Shown here: positions 16,912 through 25,473 of the stretch, in pieces
Layout: every line of letters begins with the position of its first letter
How positions within the stretch are numbered: position 1 is the stretch's first letter
NCBI GenBank assembly: GCA_900539525.1
Contig: UQCM01000014.1
Coordinates: 1 to 60,306 of the forward strand
Length of the DNA: 60,306 nt
From: an uncultured Blautia sp.
GTDB taxonomy: Bacteria; Bacillota; Clostridia; Lachnospirales; Lachnospiraceae
Reading direction: 5' to 3'
Made by a program: the position numbers and the translations under genes
The notes under the pieces: generated by a model
What the model saw: the letters and a program-made list of their open reading frames with translations, nothing else
Told to the model about the DNA's origin: nothing
Databases searched by the model: none

Positions 16912-19269
16912 ATGGAAGAAATCAGGATATCCGTCCGGAATCTGGTGGAATTTATCTTAAGAAGCGGTGATATTGATAATCGTAAGGGTACGATGGCGGA
17001 TAAGGAGGCCATGCAGATCGGCAGCCGGCTGCACCGGAAGATCCAGGGGCAGATGGGAGCGGATTATATGGCGGAGGTGGCACTGCGGCACAGGATCGAG
17101 TGCGGTGATTATGCGATTGTAGTTGAAGGCAGGGCAGACGGGATACAGACGAATGAAGCAGGAACTCTGATTGACGAGATTAAAGGGATTTACCGGGATC
17201 CGGCACTGCTGGAGGAACCGGTGGGTGTCCATCTGGCGCAGGCGAAATGCTATGCATATATATATTCGCTGCAAAAAGAACTGGAGTCCGTGTGTGTACA
17301 GATGACTTACTGCAATCTGGAATCCGAAGAAATCCGGCGTTTTCATACAGACTTTACGTTTCATGAACTGGAAGAGTGGTTTGGTAAACTGATCACAGAA
17401 TACCGGAAATGGTGTGAATATCAGATGGACTGGAAGAGAATACGGACGGCATCGATAAAGGAGGCAGAGTTTCCGTTTGCCTACCGGGATGGGCAGAAGG
17501 AGCTGGCAGCCGGTGTTTACCGCACCATTTATCACAGGAAAAACCTGTTTATCCAGGCGCCTACCGGAGTAGGAAAAACGATTTCTACTGTATTTCCGGC
17601 AGTCAAGGCAGTCGGGGAAGGGCTTGGAGAGAAGATTTTCTATCTGACAGCAAAGACCATCACACGGACAGTGGCGGAGGAGGCGTTTTCTTTGCTGAAA
17701 AGCCGGGGGCTTTCGTATAAAGCAGTGACCCTGACGGCAAAGGAAAAAATATGTGTATGTGAGGAAACGCAGTGCCATCCGGATGCCTGTCCCCGTGCCA
17801 AAGGGCATTTCGACCGAATCAATGATGCGGTCTATGAAATGGTGACAGAGCAGGAGGATTTTTCAAGAGAAGCACTTCTTAAGCAGAGCGAAAAGTGGCA
17901 GGTGTGCCCTTTTGAGCTGTCACTGGATGTGTCGCTCTGGGTGGATGCCGTCATCTGTGACTATAATTATGTCTTTGATCCCCGGGCACATCTGAAGCGC
18001 TTCTTCGGAGAAAATGTGAAGGGAAGCTATCTGTTCCTTATCGATGAAGCACATAATCTGGTGGAGAGAGGGCGGGAAATGTTCAGTGCCACGCTGATCA
18101 AGGAGGATTTTCTGGAAGTAAAGCGAGCCGTCCGGCCATACAGCCGGAAGCTGGAGCGACTGCTGGAACGATGCAACCGGCAGATGCTGGAGTGGAAGCG
18201 GGAGTGTCCGGATTATCAGATCCTTCCGAATGTCACATCTTTCTATGCAGCCCTAATGAGCCTTAGCGGAGAGATGGAGAATTTTCTGGAGGAGGAAGGA
18301 CCGGGAGAGGTGCGGGAGCTTGTGCTGGAGCTTTACTTTGCGGTTCGCACCTTTCTGGATACCTGTGACCGTCTGGATGACCATTATGTGATCTATACGG
18401 AAATGCTGGCAGACGGACATTTCATGGTAAAGCTTTTCTGTGTGGATCCGTCTGCGAATCTGCAGGAATGTCTGGACAAAGGGAACAGTGCGGTCTTCTT
18501 TTCGGCCACGCTGCTTCCTGTCAGATACTACATCAGCCTCCTGGGAGAGGACAGGGAGCCGTACACCATGTATGCCCGGTCGCCCTTCCAGCCGGAAAAG
18601 AAGATGGTGCTGGTTGGAACCGATGTGAGCAGCCGATATACCAGGCGGGGATACGGGGAATACCGGAGGATCGCGGAATATATTCAGATGACGATCCGGC
18701 AGAAGCAGGGAAACTATCTTGTCTTTTTCCCTTCCTATAAGATGATGCAGGATGTGGCAGATTGTTTCGAAGAAATCAATCAGGGTGAGGTGGAAGTGAT
18801 CTGCCAGAACAGTGGTATGAGAGAGGAAGAACGGGAAGAATTTCTGGAAAGCTTTGAGAAAGAAAGCGATAAGAGTCTGGCGGGCTTCTGTGTGACGGGA
18901 GGAATATTCGGAGAAGGGATCGACCTGAAGCATGACCGCCTGATCGGTGCAGTCATCGTAGGAACCGGGCTTCCGCAGGTCTGCACCGAGCGTGAGATCC
19001 TGAAAAACTATTATGAAAAGCGGGGAGAGGACGGCTTTTCCTATGCCTATCTCTATCCGGGAATGAACAAGGTTCTGCAGTCGGCAGGGCGGGTGATCCG
19101 CACGGATGAAGATCAGGGAGTGATCCTGCTTCTTGACGAGCGCTTCGCAAAAAGACAGTATCTGGAGCTGTTTCCGAGAGAATGGGCAGACTATACATTT
19201 TGCACCAGGAGGAATGTGGGGGAAAAGATAGGAAGCTTCTGGAAGGACAGACAGACCCTTAGCAAGTAA
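16912..19269 (+). CDS. Nuclease-helicase fusion: PD-(D/E)XK domain plus XPD/DinG-type helicase
   Basis: This 785-aa protein is probably a DNA-repair enzyme that unwinds and cuts DNA. The N-terminus has a Cas4/AddB-like nuclease pattern: GRADGI (73-78), LIDEIKG (86-92) and QAKCYAY (110-116). A superfamily 2 helicase follows, with Walker A APTGVGKT (~214-221), a cysteine set around KICVCEETQCHPDAC (~277) and WQVCPFE (~331) suited to an XPD-type 4Fe-4S cluster, DEAH (~376), and GIFGEGIDL plus a QSAGRVIRTDED motif VI near the C-terminus. The ATG at 16912 follows AAGAAGG. Its last codons (Ser-Lys-stop) lie inside a 47-bp repeat that recurs at 19417, so the natural C-terminus may have been replaced. 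Confidence 0.85.
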   Translation: MEEIRISVRNLVEFILRSGDIDNRKGTMADKEAMQIGSRLHRKIQGQMGADYMAEVALRHRIECGDYAIVVEGRADGIQTNEAGTLIDEIKGIYRDPALLEEPVGVHLAQAKCYAYIYSLQKELESVCVQMTYCNLESEEIRRFHTDFTFHELEEWFGKLITEYRKWCEYQMDWKRIRTASIKEAEFPFAYRDGQKELAAGVYRTIYHRKNLFIQAPTGVGKTISTVFPAVKAVGEGLGEKIFYLTAKTITRTVAEEAFSLLKSRGLSYKAVTLTAKEKICVCEETQCHPDACPRAKGHFDRINDAVYEMVTEQEDFSREALLKQSEKWQVCPFELSLDVSLWVDAVICDYNYVFDPRAHLKRFFGENVKGSYLFLIDEAHNLVERGREMFSATLIKEDFLEVKRAVRPYSRKLERLLERCNRQMLEWKRECPDYQILPNVTSFYAALMSLSGEMENFLEEEGPGEVRELVLELYFAVRTFLDTCDRLDDHYVIYTEMLADGHFMVKLFCVDPSANLQECLDKGNSAVFFSATLLPVRYYISLLGEDREPYTMYARSPFQPEKKMVLVGTDVSSRYTRRGYGEYRRIAEYIQMTIRQKQGNYLVFFPSYKMMQDVADCFEEINQGEVEVICQNSGMREEEREEFLESFEKESDKSLAGFCVTGGIFGEGIDLKHDRLIGAVIVGTGLPQVCTEREILKNYYEKRGEDGFSYAYLYPGMNKVLQSAGRVIRTDEDQGVILLLDERFAKRQYLELFPREWADYTFCTRRNVGEKIGSFWKDRQTLSK

Positions 19270-19463
19270 ACTTGCACGGTCTGATCTTTCCTTTTGCTGC
19301 TGGATATATTCAGAACAGCAGGCCACAGACCCGTCTGCTGCGCAGACTATCCGCTGCTACGCAGCTTCTGTCTGAGGCTATTGGGAGTTCCTCCCAATAT
19401 CAAAAGGAAAACTCAGCCCTTAGCAAGTAAACTTGCACGGTCTGATCTTTCCTTTTGCTGCTG
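19256..19463. repeat. Pair of identical 47-bp direct repeats flanking a hairpin-rich segment
   Basis: The same 47 bases, beginning CCCTTAGCAAGTAAACTTGC and ending TTTTGCTGCTG, occur at 19256-19302 and 19417-19463. Each contains the hairpin GCAAG-TAAA-CTTGC. The 114 bp between them hold a perfect palindrome ATTGGGAG/CTCCCAAT (19380-19398) and a segment (19307-19333) that recurs inverted at 47403-47429 with one mismatch. A related inverted copy is at 57826-57853. No gene is present between 19270 and 19574. Confidence 0.85.
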
Positions 19464-19485
19464 TTCTGAATTGTTACATAATTTC

Positions 19486-19514
19486 TTGCATGTATGCCTG
19501 TGCGGTGGTAGAAT
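19486..19514 (+). promoter_or_regulatory. Promoter of purL
   Basis: TTGCAT (19486-19491), a 17-bp spacer and TAGAAT (19509-19514). The predicted leader is about 54 nt, too short for a purine riboswitch. Confidence 0.6.
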
Positions 19515-19574
19515 AGGAAAGAAAATGGTTTTTGATAGCTGCAATAAAAACAACACAAAGCATGGAGGAACCAA

Positions 19575-22500
19575 ATGAGCAACGTAAGAAGAGTATATGT
19601 GGAGAAAAAGCCGGCATTTGCAGGAAAGGCAAAGGAACTGCGTCATGAGATCCGCAGCTACCTGGGGATTTCATCACTGACAGGTGTGCGTGAACTGATC
19701 CGTTATGATGTTGAAAATATTTCTGATGAAGTGTTTGAAAGAGCATGCAGGACCGTGTTCTCAGAACCGCCGGTAGATGTACTGTACAAAGAGACCTTTG
19801 ATGTGAAGGCGGGATCCCGGATCTTTTCTGTGGAATATCTTCCGGGTCAGTTTGACCAGAGAGCGGATTCAGCCGTACAGTGTGTAAAGTTTCTGAAAGA
19901 GGACGAGGAGCCGATCATCCGCTCCGCAACCACCTATGTCATTGAAGGTGATATTACAGATGAAGAATTTGATGCGATCAAGGCACACTGCATCAATCCG
20001 GTGGACTCCAGGGAAACCGGTATGGTGAAGCCTGAGACGCTGGTGACGAATTTCGAAGAACCAAAGGATGTCATGATTTTTGATGGCTTTACCGGCATGA
20101 CAGAGGAGCAGTTAAAGGAACTGTATGATTCTCTGAACCTGGCTATGACCTTCAAGGATTTTCTTCATATCCAGAATTATTTCGGAAACGAGGAAAAGCG
20201 TGATCCGTCCGTGACAGAGATCCGTGTACTGGATACCTACTGGTCTGATCACTGCCGCCATACCACATTCTCTACAGAGCTGAAGGATGTGACATTTGGT
20301 GAAGGCTATTATAAAGAGCCGATGATGGGAACCTACCAGAAGTATCTGGCAGACCGCGAGGAAATCTTTAAAGGAAGAGATGATAAATTCGTCTGCCTGA
20401 TGGATCTGGCACTGATGGCCATGAGAAAGCTGAAAAAGGAAGGAAAGCTGGAGGATCAGGAGGAATCTGATGAGATCAACGCCTGCAGTATTGTTGTTCC
20501 GGTAGAAATCGACGGGGAGACCGAGGAGTGGCTGATCAACTTTAAGAATGAGACACACAACCATCCGACGGAGATCGAGCCTTTCGGTGGTGCGGCAACC
20601 TGTCTTGGAGGTGCCATCCGTGACCCGCTGTCAGGACGTACCTATGTATATCAGGCGATGCGTGTAACCGGAGCGGCTGATCCTACCGTTTCCGTGAAAG
20701 AGACATTGAAAGGAAAGCTGCCGCAGAAGAAACTGGTGCGCGGCGCTGCCCACGGATACAGCTCCTATGGAAACCAGATCGGTCTTGCAACCGGCCTGGT
20801 AAAAGAGATCTATCATCCGAACTATGTGGCAAAGAGAATGGAGATCGGTGCCGTTATGGGTGCTGCTCCGAGAAAGGATGTTATCCGTGAGACATCAGAT
20901 CCGGGTGATATCATTATTCTTCTGGGAGGACGTACAGGCCGTGACGGTATCGGCGGTGCCACCGGTTCTTCCAAAGTACATACAGAGGCATCCATTGAGG
21001 TATGCGGTGCAGAGGTTCAGAAGGGAAATGCACCTACCGAGCGAAAGATCCAGAGAATGTTCCGCCGACCGGAGGTCAGCAGACTGATCAAGAAATGTAA
21101 TGATTTCGGAGCGGGCGGTGTATCGGTTGCCATCGGAGAGCTTGCAGACGGACTGCGTGTCTATCTGGACAAGGTGCCGAAAAAGTATGCGGGACTGGAT
21201 GGAACGGAAATCGCGATTTCCGAGTCTCAGGAGCGTATGGCTGTCGTTGTTGATCCGAAAGATGTAGAGGAGTTCCTGAAATACGCGAATGAAGAGAACC
21301 TCGAAGCGGTAGAGGTGGCTGTTGTTACCGAGACTCCGCGTCTGGTACTGATCTGGAGAGATCAGGAGATCGTGAATATTTCCAGAGCGTTCCTGAATAC
21401 GAACGGCGCTCATCAGGAGACCAGCGTATTTGTTGAGATACCGTCCGAAAAGGATAAGTTCTTTGTGAGAGAAGAGGTTGCCGATGTAAAGGCAAAATGG
21501 ATGGATACCTTAAAGGATCTGAATGTATGCTCCCAGAAGGGACTTGTGGAAATGTTTGACGGTTCCATCGGTGCAGGCTCAGTCTTCATGCCTCATGGAG
21601 GAAAATACCAGCTCACAGAGACCCAGGCGATGGTTGCGAAGCTTCCTGTATTAAAAGGAAAGACAGATACCGTGACGATGATGAGCTACGGATTTGATCC
21701 GTACCTGTCAAGCTGGAGTCCGTATCACGGTGCGATCTATGCAGTGGTCGAGTCCGTGGCAAAGATCGTGGCAAACGGTGGTGACTACAGTAAGATCCGC
21801 TTCACCTTCCAGGAATACTTCAGACGTATGACAGAGGATCCGGCAAGATGGAGCCAGCCGTTTGCAGCACTTCTCGGTGCTTATGATGCACAGCTCGGAT
21901 TCGGACTTCCATCCATCGGAGGAAAGGACAGTATGTCCGGTACCTTCAATGAAATCGATGTGCCGCCGACTCTGGTAAGCTTCGCTGTTGATGTGGCAAG
22001 CGACAAGACGATCATTACGCCGGAACTGAAAAGAGCCGGAAGCAAGCTGATTCTCCTGAAGATCGAGAAGGATGCCTATGACCTGCCGGATTATGGTCAG
22101 ATCATGGATCAGTACGGCAAATTCTTTGAGGATGTAAAGGCCGGAAGAATTATTTCTGCGTATGCAGTTGACGGTAAGGGTATCGCTGCTGCAGTCAGCA
22201 AGATGGCATTCGGTAACCACATGGGTGTTAAGATCGAACACAATGTGGACGAAAGGGATCTGTTTACACCGGGACAGGGAAATATCGTGGCAGAAGTTCC
22301 GGATGGAAAGGTCGGGGAACTGGCGATCACCTATACAGTCATCGGAGAAGTGACAGACAGAGCCTCTCTTGAATACAGGAATGTGTGCATCACGATGGAT
22401 GAGGCGATCCAGGCATGGACAGGCACTCTTGAAAAGGTGTTCAAGACAGTTTCCGGTGCGGAGCCTCAGGAAGAGAAAGAGACAGGACTGTACAAAGCAG

Positions 22501-23333
22501 ACAGTATTTATGTATGCAGGCATAAAGTAGCAAAGCCGAGAGTATTTATTCCGGTGTTCCCTGGTACCAACTGCGAGTACGACAGCACGAAAGCTTTTGA
22601 GCGTGCCGGGGCAGAGGTAGATGTAAAGGTGTTCAAGAACCTCACAGCGGAGGATATCCGTGATTCCGTGGACATTTTCGGAAAAGCGATCGACCAGGCA
22701 CAGATCATCATGTTCCCGGGCGGATTCTCCGCAGGTGATGAGCCGGACGGATCGGCGAAATTCTTTGCGACTGCCTTCCAGAATGAGAAGATGAAGGAAG
22801 CGGTCATGAAGCTCTTAAATGAGCGTGACGGTCTGGCATTGGGTATCTGTAACGGATTCCAGGCACTGATCAAGCTGGGACTTGTTCCGTATGGCGAGAT
22901 CGTGGGACAGACGGAGGATTCACCGACACTGACCTTCAATACCATCGGGCGCCATATTTCGAAGATGGTTTACACGAAGGTCGTCACAAACAAATCACCG
23001 TGGCTGCAGCAGGCAGTACTGGGCGGAACCTACTGTAATCCGGCTTCCCATGGAGAAGGACGCTTTGTGGCAAATAAAGAGTGGATCGACAGACTCTTTG
23101 CAAATGGTCAGGTGGCTACCCAGTATGTGGATCCTGATGGAAACCTGAAAGTAAACGATGAGGAATGGAACGTAAACGGTTCCTATTGTGCGATCGAGGG
23201 CATTACCAGTCCGGACGGGCGTGTTCTTGGTAAAATGGCTCATTCCGAGCGCCGCGGCGATTCCGTAGCTGTCAATATTTACGGAGAACAGGATATGAAG
23301 ATATTCGAATCCGGTGTGGCATATTTTAAATAA
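19575..23333 (+). CDS. purL: Phosphoribosylformylglycinamidine synthase, single-chain
   Basis: This 1252-aa enzyme converts FGAR, glutamine and ATP to FGAM in purine synthesis. It is the long form in which PurS-like, PurL and PurQ parts are fused. Visible parts are the N-terminal and linker regions (with SDHCRHTTF near residue 225), two AIRS-type halves (THNHPTEIEPFGGAATC; later DSMSGTFNEIDVPPTL), and a C-terminal glutaminase with FPGTNCEYD, the nucleophile cysteine in LGICNGFQAL (~1092) and the His/Glu pair in NPASHGEGRF. GGAGGAAC precedes the ATG. No other pur gene lies next to it; it has its own promoter and terminator. Confidence 0.96.
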   Translation: MSNVRRVYVEKKPAFAGKAKELRHEIRSYLGISSLTGVRELIRYDVENISDEVFERACRTVFSEPPVDVLYKETFDVKAGSRIFSVEYLPGQFDQRADSAVQCVKFLKEDEEPIIRSATTYVIEGDITDEEFDAIKAHCINPVDSRETGMVKPETLVTNFEEPKDVMIFDGFTGMTEEQLKELYDSLNLAMTFKDFLHIQNYFGNEEKRDPSVTEIRVLDTYWSDHCRHTTFSTELKDVTFGEGYYKEPMMGTYQKYLADREEIFKGRDDKFVCLMDLALMAMRKLKKEGKLEDQEESDEINACSIVVPVEIDGETEEWLINFKNETHNHPTEIEPFGGAATCLGGAIRDPLSGRTYVYQAMRVTGAADPTVSVKETLKGKLPQKKLVRGAAHGYSSYGNQIGLATGLVKEIYHPNYVAKRMEIGAVMGAAPRKDVIRETSDPGDIIILLGGRTGRDGIGGATGSSKVHTEASIEVCGAEVQKGNAPTERKIQRMFRRPEVSRLIKKCNDFGAGGVSVAIGELADGLRVYLDKVPKKYAGLDGTEIAISESQERMAVVVDPKDVEEFLKYANEENLEAVEVAVVTETPRLVLIWRDQEIVNISRAFLNTNGAHQETSVFVEIPSEKDKFFVREEVADVKAKWMDTLKDLNVCSQKGLVEMFDGSIGAGSVFMPHGGKYQLTETQAMVAKLPVLKGKTDTVTMMSYGFDPYLSSWSPYHGAIYAVVESVAKIVANGGDYSKIRFTFQEYFRRMTEDPARWSQPFAALLGAYDAQLGFGLPSIGGKDSMSGTFNEIDVPPTLVSFAVDVASDKTIITPELKRAGSKLILLKIEKDAYDLPDYGQIMDQYGKFFEDVKAGRIISAYAVDGKGIAAAVSKMAFGNHMGVKIEHNVDERDLFTPGQGNIVAEVPDGKVGELAITYTVIGEVTDRASLEYRNVCITMDEAIQAWTGTLEKVFKTVSGAEPQEEKETGLYKADSIYVCRHKVAKPRVFIPVFPGTNCEYDSTKAFERAGAEVDVKVFKNLTAEDIRDSVDIFGKAIDQAQIIMFPGGFSAGDEPDGSAKFFATAFQNEKMKEAVMKLLNERDGLALGICNGFQALIKLGLVPYGEIVGQTEDSPTLTFNTIGRHISKMVYTKVVTNKSPWLQQAVLGGTYCNPASHGEGRFVANKEWIDRLFANGQVATQYVDPDGNLKVNDEEWNVNGSYCAIEGITSPDGRVLGKMAHSERRGDSVAVNIYGEQDMKIFESGVAYFK

Positions 23334-23345
23334 ACAGATGAAGAA

Positions 23346-23381
23346 AACAGCGAAGCTTCTGCGGGGGCTTCGCTGTTTTTT
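23346..23381 (+). terminator. Intrinsic terminator of purL
   Basis: AACAGCGAAGC (23346-23356) pairs with GCTTCGCTGTT (23367-23377), followed by T-rich sequence. Confidence 0.9.
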
Positions 23382-23444
23382 GTTATGCATACAAACTGAG
23401 AAAACACAAATGATGTTTCAATATGCAACAAATTCAAAATAATG

Positions 23445-23473
23445 TTGAATATTGTCGAAATATGGATTAAAAT
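23445..23473 (+). promoter_or_regulatory. Possible promoter of the RAYT-like gene
   Basis: TTGAAT (23445-23450), 17 bp, TAAAAT (23468-23473). The sequence just downstream (23480-23510) is a run of TATA-like repeats with partial symmetry, so other -10 elements are possible. Confidence 0.45.
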
Positions 23474-23632
23474 AGGCTAATATATAGTATATTAGTATAT
23501 CGGTATATCAGGCAGATGTTATAGCAGTGCAGGCGGAAGAAAATGGAGCCTGGCGCCTGCAAGAGAAAGAGCGGTTTTGCATCTGCTGTGAATAAAACAA
23601 AAACAATCTATATTTTGGAGGGAGACATATTT

Positions 23633-24178
23633 ATGAGTTATGAGGAAGAGCAGGTACGTTTTTATTATGTTGTACTGAATGGAGCACATGAAACACACTG
23701 GCTGGCCGATGAATGCGTGAAGAAGCAGTTTCTTAATCAGCTTCTAAAGACCCGCGAGAAGGTATCTTTTCGTGTATATGCTTTCTGCATTCTGGATCAG
23801 GAAGCACACTTTCTGCTGAGCATTCCGGAAGGAAAGAGTATCCGGCGGACAACAGAAAAAATAGCGCATGAATTGCAGAAATGCTATTTGAAACAGTATC
23901 CGCAGGGCCGGGAGAAGGTAACGGTCAAAAATAAATTCCTTCCATCCTGCAGTATGGAAACTGTGCTGAAGCATTGCTGCCGGATCCATTTGCTGGCCAG
24001 GGGATATGCGCAGCGGATACAGGATTACTGGTGGAGCAGTTATACAGAATATCTGAGTAAGAGTGTGACGGGACTGGTGGAGACAGAAGCGGTTCTGGAT
24101 TTTCTGGATGCAGAACCCCGGCGCGCTTTACAGAAATTTATTTCATATCATAAAAAGATGATGCAGTCCACTTCGTAA
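23633..24178 (+). CDS. RAYT/Y1-transposase-like protein with degenerate catalytic motif
   Basis: This 181-aa protein resembles REP-associated tyrosine (Y1, HUH) transposases: an N-terminal strand YYVVLNG, the FCILDQEAHFLLSI segment (residues 51-64) where active members have NHVHLL, and a C-terminal DYWWSSYTEYL block matching the usual dYpWSS. The metal-binding HUH is reduced to Glu-Ala-His, and the YIHxNP-type segment that normally carries the tyrosine reads RIHLLARGY. I infer a protein that is catalytically dead or altered and possibly domesticated. The start follows GGAGGGAG. It sits between the purL terminator and the rpsL promoter. Confidence 0.7.
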   Translation: MSYEEEQVRFYYVVLNGAHETHWLADECVKKQFLNQLLKTREKVSFRVYAFCILDQEAHFLLSIPEGKSIRRTTEKIAHELQKCYLKQYPQGREKVTVKNKFLPSCSMETVLKHCCRIHLLARGYAQRIQDYWWSSYTEYLSKSVTGLVETEAVLDFLDAEPRRALQKFISYHKKMMQSTS

Positions 24179-24228
24179 AAAGCTGGTTGCTGTTCAGAGT
24201 CCATTTGCAAAATCCGGAAGAAAATGCC

Positions 24229-24257
24229 TTGACAGACGGGAAACGGGAACGTATAAT
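24229..24257 (+). promoter_or_regulatory. Consensus promoter of the str operon
   Basis: Perfect TTGACA (24229-24234), 17-bp spacer and perfect TATAAT (24252-24257), giving a leader of about 70 nt before rpsL. An inverted GGACTC repeat copy (24185-24213) sits immediately upstream. Confidence 0.9.
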
Positions 24258-24335
24258 GAGAGAGCATGTGTAAAATTTCTATGCATGACAAAACAGACAT
24301 TTACAGCAACCACATTCTAACAGGAGGTGAATAGA

Positions 24336-24758
24336 ATGCCAACATTTAATCAGTTAGTAAGAAAAGGCCGTCAGACTTCTGAGAAGAAATCTACTGCACC
24401 GGCTCTGCAAAAAGGATTTAACTCCTTAAGAAAGAGAAGCACAAACGTATCCGCACCACAGAAGAGAGGTGTGTGTACAGCAGTTAAGACAGCAACACCG
24501 AAGAAGCCTAACTCAGCGCTCAGAAAGATTGCCAGAGTTCGTCTTTCCAATGGTATCGAAGTAACAAGCTATATCCCGGGTGAGGGACATAACCTTCAGG
24601 AGCATAGCGTTGTTCTGATCCGTGGAGGAAGGGTAAAAGACTTACCAGGTACCAGATACCACATTATCCGTGGAACACTGGATACAGCAGGCGTTGCAAA
24701 GAGAAGACAGGCACGTTCCAAATACGGTGCTAAGAGACCGAAAGACGCTAAGAAATAA
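24336..24758 (+). CDS. rpsL: 30S ribosomal protein S12
   Basis: S12 sits at the decoding centre of the small subunit. The 140-aa sequence MPTFNQLVRKGR... is unmistakable, with the conserved TPKKPNSALRK segment carrying unaltered lysine at the classical streptomycin-resistance position and PGEGHNLQEH with RVKDLPG further on. The ATG at 24336 follows AGGAGGTG; an upstream in-frame start would add three residues. It heads rpsL-rpsG-fusA. The gene upstream is not rpoC as in many bacteria, so str is separated here from rpoBC. Confidence 0.99.
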   Translation: MPTFNQLVRKGRQTSEKKSTAPALQKGFNSLRKRSTNVSAPQKRGVCTAVKTATPKKPNSALRKIARVRLSNGIEVTSYIPGEGHNLQEHSVVLIRGGRVKDLPGTRYHIIRGTLDTAGVAKRRQARSKYGAKRPKDAKK

Positions 24759-24987
24759 TTCAGAAAGATGCTCATGTGTCTGAACACATCAGAGGATCAG
24801 ATAAGAAGAAACAAATAATACATTCGTATCACTAACAGAACTATCGTTGTGCCGGATGATATATTCACCAGGTGGTTGCAGGTTAATATAGACGTCCTTG
24901 CATGCACACAATAGAACGACACATTGTGAGTACCGATGATTTAATCATGCGGCGAAAACCGTGAATATAGTTAAGGAGGGAAGTACC

Positions 24988-25458
24988 GTGCCACGTAAAG
25001 GACATACTCAGAAAAGAGACGTTTTAGCAGATCCGTTATACAATAACAAAGTGGTTACAAAGCTTATCAATAACATCATGTTAGACGGTAAGAAGGGCGT
25101 AGCTCAGAAAATCGTATACGGAGCATTTAACAGAGTTGCCGAGAAATCCGGCAAGCCGGCGATCGAAGTTTTCGAAGAGGCAATGAACAATATTATGCCA
25201 GTACTTGAAGTAAAGGCAAGACGTATCGGTGGAGCTACCTATCAGGTACCTATCGAGGTAAGAGCTGACAGACGTCAGGCTCTGGCTCTTCGCTGGATTA
25301 CCCTGTATTCCCGCAAGAGAGGCGAGAAGACCATGGAGGAAAGACTCGCAAATGAGATTCTGGATGCAGCTAACAATACAGGTGCATCTGTGAAGAAGAA
25401 AGAAGACATGCATAAGATGGCAGAGGCAAACAAGGCTTTTGCACATTACAGATTCTAA
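24988..25458 (+). CDS. rpsG: 30S ribosomal protein S7
   Basis: S7 nucleates assembly of the 3' domain of 16S rRNA. The 156-aa sequence starts VPRKGHTQKRD with a GTG codon at 24988, preceded by GGAGGG; an ATG-like start further upstream would add nine non-conserved residues. The gap from rpsL is 229 bp, longer than usual inside this operon, and could hold a leader for autoregulation by S7, but I could not assign a known motif. fusA follows after 15 bp. Confidence 0.98.
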   Translation: MPRKGHTQKRDVLADPLYNNKVVTKLINNIMLDGKKGVAQKIVYGAFNRVAEKSGKPAIEVFEEAMNNIMPVLEVKARRIGGATYQVPIEVRADRRQALALRWITLYSRKRGEKTMEERLANEILDAANNTGASVKKKEDMHKMAEANKAFAHYRF

Positions 25459-25473
25459 TAGGAGGAATATACC

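Noticed and set aside
19256..19463. Attachment sites of an integrated element (47-bp direct repeats)
   Set aside because: Only 114 bp of non-coding DNA lie between the copies, and no integrase or cargo is present; a third related copy elsewhere fits a dispersed repeat.
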